Shown piece by piece: positions 15,036 to 22,139 of a stretch of 64,000 nt of DNA; positions within the stretch are counted from its first letter, which is position 1; each line of letters opens with the position of its first letter. The DNA lies in contig CADBQP010000005.1 of NCBI GenBank assembly GCA_902796835.1, forward strand, positions 1 to 64,000, read 5' to 3'. Made by a program: the position numbers and the translations under genes. The notes below the pieces were generated by a model. That model did not search any database and was not told the origin of the DNA. It saw only the letters and a list, made by a program, of their open reading frames with translations. The stretch is from an uncultured Bacteroidales bacterium (GTDB taxonomy: Bacteria > Bacteroidota > Bacteroidia > Bacteroidales > Bacteroidaceae).

Positions 15036-16538
15036 CTATACTTCGTAGGTTTTGAAAATCTGCTCAATGCCTTGCTCGCGATGAATGAGCCTTGTTTCAA
15101 CATGAAAGGAGCGGTGGATGTATTCGGCCAGGTGTTGCGCACAATACACACTGCGATGCTGCCCGCCCGTACATCCGAAGCAAAACATAAGGTGTGTGAA
15201 CTGCCTCTCAATGTAGCGTTCTACATGGTGGCTGGCTAGTTTGTAAACGCTTTCAAGGAATGTGAGTATTTCTCCATCTTTTTCGAGAAATTCTATCACA
15301 GCGGTATCGAGGCCAGTAAGTTTTTTGTAGCGTTCATATTTGCCGGGGTTGTGTGTTGATCGACAATCGAAAACATAACCGCCTCCATTGCCACTCTCAT
15401 CGGTGGGTATGCCTTTTTTGAAGCTGAAGCTATAGATTGTAACTACAAGTGGTGAGGTAGTGGACGTGTTTTTGCTGTTGTAAAGTACCTGACGATTTTC
15501 ATGAGGGTATTCCGATTCGTTCCCCTTAGTATTGAATTGTGGCAAATCAATCATTCGTTTTAGAACATCTTCCAGATAAGGGTAGGGGGCCGCCACGCCC
15601 CGGTTTAAGATGGCGCGCAGATTGTTAAGAGCAGGGGGGATGCTGTTGAGAAAGTATTGCTTGTGTTCGAAATATCCTCTCATGCCGTAGGCTCCAAGCA
15701 CTTGCAATAATCTGAAAAGCACAAATCGTAGCAGGCAATTGCGGAAACTGTCTTCGTCGACAGGCATTAAGGTTTTCAACTCGTCGAGATAGGCTGCTAT
15801 CATTTCTTCGCGCAAAGATTCAGGATACTTAGCCGAGGCTTGCCATAGAAATGAAGCAACGTCATACTGCAGCGGACCGCGGTTTCCTCCTTGAAAGTCA
15901 ATGAAATGTGGCTCTTTTTCTTGGCCTATCATAACGTTGCGTGCCTGAAAGTCGCGATAAAGAAAGGTTGTGTGTTCACCATGGGCCAAGTCGGCAGCCA
16001 TGCGTTGCATGTCTTCTTCGAGTCTCAATTCATTGTGAGCTATTTCGGTGGTGCGAAGAAAGCAATATTTAAAATAATTAAAGTCGAACATGGCTGAAAC
16101 CTTCCCAAAGTGGGTGGGCGGCAAACACTGATTAAAATCGAGGCCTTGTGCTCCTTCCACCTGCACGTGGGGCAGCATGCGAATGGTGCGCTCAATGATA
16201 GCCTTGTGGTGTGCTGCATAATTGTATCCGTTTTCTCGAGCATCTTTCAAGGCATCATAAAGGGCGTAGCCACCTAAGTCGGTTTGCAGGTATCGCATTT
16301 CATCGTTGCTCACGGCCAATATTTTTGGAACAGGAAGTCCTTTCTCGGAAAAATGACGGCTTAAATATATGAAGGTGTGGTTTTCGGCCTGCGACTGACC
16401 TATTACGCCAATCATGCTCTCGCCCGTAGCGTTAAAAATCCGAAAGTATTGGCGGTTACTGCCAGCTTTTGCCAGCTTTTGCCACTTGTGAGGCAATGAG
16501 CCGCACAAGTGTTGATAAAGTTCAAAGAGAAGTTGCAT
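15036..16538 (-). CDS. Aminoglycoside-phosphotransferase-like kinase fused to RapZ C-terminal domain
   Basis: A 500-residue two-domain protein. Residues 20-330 have the APH/choline-kinase fold: catalytic loop LYRDFQARN (Asp196, Asn201) and metal site FIDFQGG (Asp214), as in the MurNAc/GlcNAc kinase AmgK group. Residues 363-500 match the C-terminal domain of RapZ: GxPTD, LTGLD, and the conserved GCTGGQHRSVY at 455-465. E. coli RapZ uses this domain to sense glucosamine-6-phosphate and bind small RNA, but its N-terminal P-loop domain is absent here and replaced by the kinase. A role linking amino-sugar recycling to regulation is inference. It overlaps rsmE by 17 bases. Confidence 0.88.
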   Translation of the reverse strand: MQLLFELYQHLCGSLPHKWQKLAKAGSNRQYFRIFNATGESMIGVIGQSQAENHTFIYLSRHFSEKGLPVPKILAVSNDEMRYLQTDLGGYALYDALKDARENGYNYAAHHKAIIERTIRMLPHVQVEGAQGLDFNQCLPPTHFGKVSAMFDFNYFKYCFLRTTEIAHNELRLEEDMQRMAADLAHGEHTTFLYRDFQARNVMIGQEKEPHFIDFQGGNRGPLQYDVASFLWQASAKYPESLREEMIAAYLDELKTLMPVDEDSFRNCLLRFVLFRLLQVLGAYGMRGYFEHKQYFLNSIPPALNNLRAILNRGVAAPYPYLEDVLKRMIDLPQFNTKGNESEYPHENRQVLYNSKNTSTTSPLVVTIYSFSFKKGIPTDESGNGGGYVFDCRSTHNPGKYERYKKLTGLDTAVIEFLEKDGEILTFLESVYKLASHHVERYIERQFTHLMFCFGCTGGQHRSVYCAQHLAEYIHRSFHVETRLIHREQGIEQIFKTYEV

Positions 16539-17295
16539 GGATGTTGGCTTTTTTTATTTGCATCATCATGATAGCACTCAGAGCTGCTGTTTCGGTACGA
16601 AGCCGATTGTTTCCTAAGCTTACCGACTTGAAGCCCATGGCTTCGGCTTGCTTCACTTCGTCTATGCTAAAGTCGCCTTCAGGCCCAATGAGTACAAGTG
16701 AATCGCGTTTGGGGGCAATGAGGTCGAAAAGAAATGGTTTCGCGGAACTAATGTGCGAATGGAGCGATGTTCCTTTCTCGGCAGAATCGAAGTCGTAGCA
16801 GTGAGCTATGAACTTTTGTCCTTCAAAGGGTGTGCTAATAAGTTCATTCATTTTTATCATGTCAGAGATGATAGGTTTCACAGCCTTGTGGCTTTGCTTC
16901 ATGGCAGCCACCGCAGTTTTTTCGATCCGTTCGGTTTTAATGGTACGACGCTCCGAATTTTTACTCTCAATAAAAGTTATGCTGTCAACCCCCAACTCTG
17001 TAGCTTTTTCGGTCATCCATTCCATACGCTCCATTTGCTTTGTGGGCGCTATTGCTATGTGGATTCCGCTAAGCCATGTACGTTCAACTTTGAGTTCTTT
17101 TATGATTTCGACTTCGCACGATTTTCCTGAAAGAGAGGCTATGCGACAGTCGAAGCATAGGCCTTTGCCATTGGTGACAAGCAGTGGGTCGCCCTGTCTG
17201 AGTCGAAGCACGCGAATGGCGTGGGAGGCTTCGTCGGCAGGAAGCAGAGGCGAAATCTCTATTTGTGGAGCGTAAAACAGGTGTACTTCTTTCAT
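16522..17295 (-). CDS. rsmE: 16S rRNA m3U1498 methyltransferase RsmE
   Basis: Methylates U1498 of 16S rRNA with SAM. The N-terminal PUA-like part (MKEVHLFYAPQIE...HAIRVLRLRQGDPLLVTNGKG) is followed by a SPOUT domain. Its knotted SAM site is LVLIGPEGDFSIDEV and SLGNNRLRTETAALSA. I start it at 17295, giving 257 residues, close to the family. A longer frame to 17430 would overlap the upstream gene and adds unrelated residues. Confidence 0.95.
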   Translation of the reverse strand: MKEVHLFYAPQIEISPLLPADEASHAIRVLRLRQGDPLLVTNGKGLCFDCRIASLSGKSCEVEIIKELKVERTWLSGIHIAIAPTKQMERMEWMTEKATELGVDSITFIESKNSERRTIKTERIEKTAVAAMKQSHKAVKPIISDMIKMNELISTPFEGQKFIAHCYDFDSAEKGTSLHSHISSAKPFLFDLIAPKRDSLVLIGPEGDFSIDEVKQAEAMGFKSVSLGNNRLRTETAALSAIMMMQIKKANIHATSL

Positions 17296-17329
17296 GTATA
17301 TGTGGTATAGATGGATGCGGATAAGAGTT

Positions 17330-17920
17330 TCAGGAATTTTGCTCCTCGGGATGATTTTTCTCGCGTTCTTGTTTCCGCTTGTTGCGTTCGTTACTAATGA
17401 CAGCTGCCAGTTCGTAGTTGTCATTTTCAATGGCCGACTGAAGCGCCTCGCCCAGTAGCTCGTCTGTGAGGGCTACAATGGGAATGGCAACTTTCCCGCC
17501 TTCTTCAATTCCGCCATGCCTTGTGAGCGCATCGAAGAGCGTGCGTAACATTTCTATCTGTGCGCCACTTGTCATGGCTGCATAGAGCCCAGTAGAGAGG
17601 TCTGCCTCTGTTTCGCGAACGTCGCCTCCCTGCCGGGCTACGATGTGTGTGGTGTATTTGCCAGCTCCTTCGGTGGAAATTATGACCACGTCGATTTCTA
17701 TTTGAAAGAGGTCACAGATAATACTGGAGAGGTGGGGTGACGTTTTAAGCCCGTCGGAGGATATGAGATCGTGTATTTTCTTGAAGTCCGTAGTGTTGAG
17801 CAGAAGTGGAAGTGTGCGGCCGCTCTCTGCATCGCGCATCAGGAGAATGTAAGACTCACGGTGTGTCAAGCCACGGGTGAGCCCTAAAGGATAAAGAGTC
17901 ACGTATTTGTTGTTGCTCAT
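17330..17920 (-). CDS. Bifunctional nuclease family protein (DUF151) with UVR-like tail
   Basis: A 196-residue cytoplasmic protein. The DUF151 core (about 1-135) includes LLLNTTDFKKIHDLI, FQIEIDVVIIS and GLYAAMTSGAQI. The C-terminal segment (about 150-185) LLGEALQSAIENDNYELAAVISNERNKR resembles the UvrB/UvrC-interacting UVR helical hairpin. Some family members have been reported to act on DNA and RNA; activity here is inferred. It is first of the run leading to rsmE and the kinase-RapZ gene. Confidence 0.85.
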   Translation of the reverse strand: MSNNKYVTLYPLGLTRGLTHRESYILLMRDAESGRTLPLLLNTTDFKKIHDLISSDGLKTSPHLSSIICDLFQIEIDVVIISTEGAGKYTTHIVARQGGDVRETEADLSTGLYAAMTSGAQIEMLRTLFDALTRHGGIEEGGKVAIPIVALTDELLGEALQSAIENDNYELAAVISNERNKRKQEREKNHPEEQNS

Positions 17921-17975
17921 GGAAGTTTTTTACGTGAGAAGTGGCGGAAATTGATTATTTCTTTAGTATTTTGTG

Positions 17976-17983
17976 CAAAGTTA
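17976..17983 (-). promoter_or_regulatory. -7 element for the bifunctional nuclease gene (TAACTTTG)
   Basis: On the minus strand TAACTTTG matches TAnnTTTG. A TTTG lies 16 bases further upstream, shorter than ideal. It precedes the start codon at 17920 by 55 bases. Confidence 0.45.
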
Positions 17984-18055
17984 ACACAAATCTTGAGTGC
18001 AAACCCGAATGTTTAGATTAAATTTGCGCTGAAACTAATATAAAAGAATTCCTTT

Positions 18056-19063
18056 ATGAACATTTGGCTGCATCTGCGGAGCGTTCCAAATTCTTATGGG
18101 AAGCTTCGTGCTAAAAGTTCGGCACAATATCTGAATGCAGTGCTTTTAGTGTTGCTCTTGCTTGCATTTCAGGCTGTTCCTTCGCTTGCGCAAGTTTCAA
18201 GTTATCATCAATATATTGAGAAATATAGCGCTGCGGCCGTGGAGCAAATGCAACTCTATGGCATTCCGGCCAGCATCACTCTGGCACAGGGCCTGCTCGA
18301 GAGCGGCGCTGGTCGTAGTAAGCTTGCTACAAAAGGAAACAACCATTTTGGAATTAAGGTCAGCGGGAATTGGACGGGCCCCTACATGCTCGTTGACGAC
18401 GACCGCCCTGACGAAAAGTTTCGTGTATACAAGTCGGCCGACGAGTCGTTTCAGGACCACTCTGTTTTTTTGCGTACCGGGCGTCGCTATGCAGGACTTT
18501 TCAATCTCGACCGCACCGACTATAAAGGGTGGGCACGCGGGCTGAAGGCTGCCGGCTATGCAACTAATCCACGATATGCAGAAATGCTCATTGACCTTAT
18601 AGAGCGTTTCAATCTTCATCAATATGATAGGGGTGGGCTCTCAGTCAAGCAGCTCCATCGCCTCAAGGAAGTCGATTGTCTCAATGCCACCCGCATTTCA
18701 CTGCTTTCTTCTGACGGGTTGGGCGACGTCCGCGAGTGTAATGGTGCCATCTATGTGCGTGCCATGGGCGGTGAAACCTATAAGAGCATTGGAAAAAAAT
18801 GGGAAATAAGTCAGCGTAAACTCCGTAAATATAACGAAACCGACAAGCGTCACGTTCTGAAGCAGGGCGAAATAGTCTATTTGGAAAAGAAGCGCTCAAA
18901 GGCGGACAAGAAGCACCCTACGCGCTACCATATCCTTCAAGCTGGCGAATCGCTCCATGATGTGGCGCAATGTTACGGCATACGTCTCAAATCTCTCTGT
19001 CGGAAGAACAAAGAGGTGCTCGAACGAGGCGTAAAAGTGGGCGATGTTGTGCGAATAAAATAA
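18056..19063 (+). CDS. Exported glucosaminidase with LysM-like C-terminus
   Basis: A 335-residue protein. A signal/anchor helix at about 27-45 ends SLAQ. A glucosaminidase domain covers about 50-195, with the catalytic Glu in LAQGLLESGAGRSKLA and the family segments NNHFGIK and GLKAAGYATNPRYAEMLIDLI. One degenerate (about 235-280) and one clear LysM-like repeat (about 288-335, YHILQAGESLHDVAQCYGI) follow. It would cleave GlcNAc linkages in peptidoglycan in the periplasm. The N-terminus before the hydrophobic stretch is long (26 residues), so a later start is possible but no better ATG exists before it. A TAAATTTG element sits at 18019-18026. Confidence 0.9.
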   Translation: MNIWLHLRSVPNSYGKLRAKSSAQYLNAVLLVLLLLAFQAVPSLAQVSSYHQYIEKYSAAAVEQMQLYGIPASITLAQGLLESGAGRSKLATKGNNHFGIKVSGNWTGPYMLVDDDRPDEKFRVYKSADESFQDHSVFLRTGRRYAGLFNLDRTDYKGWARGLKAAGYATNPRYAEMLIDLIERFNLHQYDRGGLSVKQLHRLKEVDCLNATRISLLSSDGLGDVRECNGAIYVRAMGGETYKSIGKKWEISQRKLRKYNETDKRHVLKQGEIVYLEKKRSKADKKHPTRYHILQAGESLHDVAQCYGIRLKSLCRKNKEVLERGVKVGDVVRIK

Positions 19064-19144
19064 AAGACTTCTTAAAGAAATTGAAAATAGGAAAAAAGGA
19101 ACTATTTATCCGAAAAACTGAATGCGACTTTTGAGTTTTATGCG

Positions 19145-19152
19145 TATATTTG
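19145..19152 (+). promoter_or_regulatory. -7 element (TATATTTG) before the Trp/Tyr/Gly-rich protein gene
   Basis: TATATTTG matches TAnnTTTG, 37 bases before the ATG at 19190. A clear TTTG at the expected spacing is not present, so only the -7 half is supported. Confidence 0.5.
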
Positions 19153-19189
19153 CAGCCAAGAGAAACAAACATTACTCATTTTAATCACG

Positions 19190-20152
19190 ATGAAAATGAA
19201 AAAGTCTTTATTATTGTTGGCACTGAGCGCCGTAGCGCTCGGAGCTTTTGCACAGGACGATGACATCTACTTCGTTCCCACTGAGAAGGCGCAACCAGCA
19301 GTAAAGCAGGTGGAGCCTGAACGTTCTTCGTATAGCGTAATTCCTGCCACAAAGGCCGAGCAACAATACGACAATTGGGCCGACAATCGTGCAGGATGGT
19401 GCGATGTCGATGAATATAACCGTCGCGGTATGAGCCATAATGACAGTGTGGTCAGTTTGCCCAACGCTACGGAATCGGAATACTATGGTGCCGACGATGC
19501 AAGCGATTGCACGGTTCGTCTGGTGCGCTTCCATTCGCCTCGGGTGGGTGTGATCATCAGCAGTCCCTACTATTACGATTACTATAACATCGTTTATGAT
19601 CCCTGGTTCGACCCTTGGTATGATCCTTGGTACGGTTGGGGAGGCTGGTACGGATGGTATGGCTATCGGCCCTGGTACAGCCATTGGTATGGCTGGGGTC
19701 CTTATTACTGGGGATGGAGTTGGGGATGGCATCGCCCATGGCATAACTCGTGGGCATGGCATGGTGGCCACAGAGGTTGGCATGGTGGCGGACGCCATCA
19801 CGGCGGCTGGAGCGGCACCTATCATGCCACGACGCGCGACCGTGAATATCAGCGCGGTCCTGTTAATGGCGGACGCTCCTTTGGACGTACTACTGTGAAC
19901 CCTCGCAGTAATTCATCTGGCTCGGGTTCTTCTGTGAATCGCGGCATAGCGCAGCGCCGTTCTTTCGGAACATCCTCGTCGAGCACCTCTCGCTCAACAG
20001 GCGCAAGTCGCTCTTCGGGCAGCAATTCGCGCAGTTTTGGCAACAGCAGTTCCTCGAGCAGCCGTAGCTATGGAGGCGGAGGCTTTAGCGGAGGCTCTCG
20101 CAGTGGTGGTGGAGGCGGCAGCCGTGGAGGAGGACGTTCCTTTGGACGTTGA
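19190..20152 (+). CDS. Exported low-complexity protein: Trp/Tyr/Gly-rich middle, Ser/Gly/Arg-rich RSFGR tail
   Basis: A 320-residue protein with a clear signal peptide (ending GAFA before Gln). An acidic region (about 20-110) is followed by a middle extremely rich in Trp, Tyr, Pro and His (about 125-215: repeats of DPWYD, GWYGW, HGGW). The last 100 residues are Ser/Gly/Arg-rich, with repeated SFG units, and the protein ends GRSFGR. I know no function. Similar Bacteroidota proteins are loosely labelled vitellogenin-like by composition only. The gene at 36819-37700 has the same design. It lies 39 bases before a FadL-like outer membrane gene. Confidence 0.75.
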   Translation: MKMKKSLLLLALSAVALGAFAQDDDIYFVPTEKAQPAVKQVEPERSSYSVIPATKAEQQYDNWADNRAGWCDVDEYNRRGMSHNDSVVSLPNATESEYYGADDASDCTVRLVRFHSPRVGVIISSPYYYDYYNIVYDPWFDPWYDPWYGWGGWYGWYGYRPWYSHWYGWGPYYWGWSWGWHRPWHNSWAWHGGHRGWHGGGRHHGGWSGTYHATTRDREYQRGPVNGGRSFGRTTVNPRSNSSGSGSSVNRGIAQRRSFGTSSSSTSRSTGASRSSGSNSRSFGNSSSSSSRSYGGGGFSGGSRSGGGGGSRGGGRSFGR

Positions 20153-20191
20153 AAGTAGCATTTTTTCATTAAAGTTTACTTAGAAAGAATT

Positions 20192-21820
20192 ATGAATAAA
20201 AAGATAGTTTTGGCCTTTGTGGCAAGCATGGGCATGCTCATGGCCTCAGCGCAAGATATATACAAGGTGGAATCGCTTGTGGGCTCCGACCTGAACGGAA
20301 CAGCACGCTTTGTGGGAATGGGTGGAGCAATGAGCGCTCTTGGTGCCGACCTTTCGACCATGAATTCCAATCCCGCCGGCATTGGCATGTACCGTCGCAA
20401 CGACATTGCCGCCACCCTAAGTCTTACAACCCAGCCCAATGGGCAGAGTTTCATGGACATTGACAAGTCGCGCGTATCCTTCGATCAAGTTGGGCTCGTC
20501 TATACAACGAAGATTGGCAGCAAACTGCAGTTTGTCAACTTTGGTTTTAACTATCAGAAGCGACGTAACTTCAAAAACTACATTGGAATTGACAATGCAG
20601 CAACAGGCGGCCTCTCGCAGGCAAGAACGATGCAAAACACGGCCTTCATGTCGAACGGATTCGTGGATTTGGCTACTGACGACGGTGCTTCCATGGTTCC
20701 TCCCTTTACGTATTTGGGCTATACCACCCAGATGCTGGGCGCTGCCTATGATGCCAACGGCAAGCTCTACTACGAAGGCTACAGTGCTGACGCATATAAT
20801 TACAAGCGTGTGCAATGGGGTGGCATTCAGGAGTATGATTTCAACTTGGCCTTCAACGTGCAAAATCAAATATACTTTGGCTTTACCGTCGGTGTGCACA
20901 ACGTGAATTTCCACAGCGCTCTGAAGTATGAGGAATATGCGCTCGTGGGAGGACAGGCAGCACATAATTACTACAGCCGCAATGAAGAGCAACTCAAGGG
21001 TACGGGATACGATTTCAAGGCAGGAGTTATTTTGCGGCCTATACTCGAAAATCCGTTCCGCATTGGTTTCTCGATTTCTACTCCTACGTGGTATGACCTT
21101 ACCTACGACGCTTATCTGGAGCAGGACTCTCCTTTTGCGCAGTTCGACGACAATGGTAATCAGATTTCGCCAAATACGTACAACGATGCCACGGTCGATG
21201 ACCATGACTACAAAGTGACTACTCCCTGGAAATTCAACTTGAGTCTTGGAACCACCATCGGCAAGCAGCTTGCGCTCGACGCTGAATACGAATATGCCGA
21301 CTACAGCGCTTCGCGTGTGAGCTATCCCGACTATGACGACTACTATTACTGGAGCGACAGCTATGGCAGTACAAAAGACATGGGTCTGCGCAGCGAAATC
21401 AAGTCTCAGCTGAAAGGAGTGAGCACCTTGCGTTTAGGGGCCGAGTATAATTTCATTCCAGGTTGCTTCTTGCGTGCCGGCTACAACTATGTATCGTCGC
21501 CCTTTAAGAGCGGAGCCTATCTGAATCAGTTGGTGGAGGACAGTCCTGCCTACTACTATCAGGCAAACACCGACTATGTGAACCTTAGCGCCATCAATCG
21601 CTACACACTGGGCTTTGGATATCGCAGCGGCAAGTTCTATGTGGATGCTGCCTACCAGTATCAACACCAGACAGGCGACGTATTTGCCTTCCAAACGCAG
21701 GCCAATGATGCGCAGATGGCTGCCGAATTTCCCATGTTGGGCTCTGGCGGTTCACTTGCTGCGCAAAAAGTGAATCTGAACCGCCACAACTTTATGTTGA
21801 CGCTCGGATTTAAGTTTTAG
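20192..21820 (+). CDS. FadL/OmpP1-type outer membrane beta-barrel protein
   Basis: A 542-residue protein with a signal peptide (1-20, ending ASA before Gln). The N-terminal plug-like block GTARFVGMGGAMSALGADLSTMNSNPAGIG is characteristic of the FadL/TodX/OmpP1 family. Many alternating aromatic beta strands follow, and the last strand ends LTLGFKF with a terminal Phe. The family transports hydrophobic compounds across the outer membrane; in Bacteroidota it is often named hemin receptor without direct proof. Substrate unknown. A strong terminator follows at 21846. Confidence 0.85.
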   Translation: MNKKIVLAFVASMGMLMASAQDIYKVESLVGSDLNGTARFVGMGGAMSALGADLSTMNSNPAGIGMYRRNDIAATLSLTTQPNGQSFMDIDKSRVSFDQVGLVYTTKIGSKLQFVNFGFNYQKRRNFKNYIGIDNAATGGLSQARTMQNTAFMSNGFVDLATDDGASMVPPFTYLGYTTQMLGAAYDANGKLYYEGYSADAYNYKRVQWGGIQEYDFNLAFNVQNQIYFGFTVGVHNVNFHSALKYEEYALVGGQAAHNYYSRNEEQLKGTGYDFKAGVILRPILENPFRIGFSISTPTWYDLTYDAYLEQDSPFAQFDDNGNQISPNTYNDATVDDHDYKVTTPWKFNLSLGTTIGKQLALDAEYEYADYSASRVSYPDYDDYYYWSDSYGSTKDMGLRSEIKSQLKGVSTLRLGAEYNFIPGCFLRAGYNYVSSPFKSGAYLNQLVEDSPAYYYQANTDYVNLSAINRYTLGFGYRSGKFYVDAAYQYQHQTGDVFAFQTQANDAQMAAEFPMLGSGGSLAAQKVNLNRHNFMLTLGFKF

Positions 21821-21845
21821 CACACCATAATATATTATTAATCAT

Positions 21846-21882
21846 AAAGGTTGCATCCACAAGCAGGGTGCAACCTTTTTTG
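21846..21882 (+). terminator. Terminator after the FadL-like gene
   Basis: AAAGGTTGCATCC (21846-21858) pairs with GGGTGCAACCTTT (21866-21878), with one G-T pair and a short loop, followed by TTTTTTG. It ends the transcript 26 bases after the stop codon. Confidence 0.88.
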
Positions 21883-21904
21883 TTTGCAGCATGTAAAAAA
21901 ACAA

Positions 21905-21938
21905 TTGGCTCAACTCTCGCAACAGTTGGCTCAACTCT
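21905..21938. repeat. Two TTGGCTCAACTCT units at 21-bp spacing
   Basis: The 13-base core starts at 21905 and 21926, exactly 21 bp apart, with spacer CGCAACAG. Core and period match the array at 9524-9582, while the spacer differs. It lies about 200 bases upstream of clpB. Confidence 0.8.
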
Positions 21939-22030
21939 TTAAATTATCTCGGCGATAATTAAAACTAGTGCCGAGGTAATTTTTGCTATGTGCCCTACCG
22001 TTTTAGAGTGGGTAGCCAAGGTTCTTTCCT

Positions 22031-22084
22031 GTCAGCTACAACCTGCCAGATTGTCAGCAAAAAATGATTTGGCAAGTAATTTGC
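22031..22084 (+). promoter_or_regulatory. Sigma-54-like promoter of clpB with two GTCAGC boxes upstream
   Basis: TTGGCA (22069-22074) and TTGC (22081-22084) place GG and GC exactly 10 bases apart, the -24/-12 rule of RpoN promoters. Transcription would start near 22096, about 44 bases before the clpB ATG. GTCAGC occurs at 22031 and 22053, 22 bp apart, a possible activator-binding pair. No TTTG/TAnnTTTG promoter of equal quality was seen between 21885 and 22139. Confidence 0.55.
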
Positions 22085-22139
22085 GCTATTAACAAGCGAA
22101 AACGTAAACCCTTTTAGTGACGACAAAAACAACAGTATT

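Noticed and set aside
16522..17430. Longer RsmE starting at 17430
   Set aside because: The first 45 residues would overlap the bifunctional nuclease gene and are not RsmE-like; MKEVHLFYAP at 17295 matches the family start.
20417..21205. Minus-strand open frame of 262 codons inside the FadL-like gene
   Set aside because: Its translation shows no recognisable pattern, while the plus-strand protein has a signal peptide, a family motif and a beta-barrel end.
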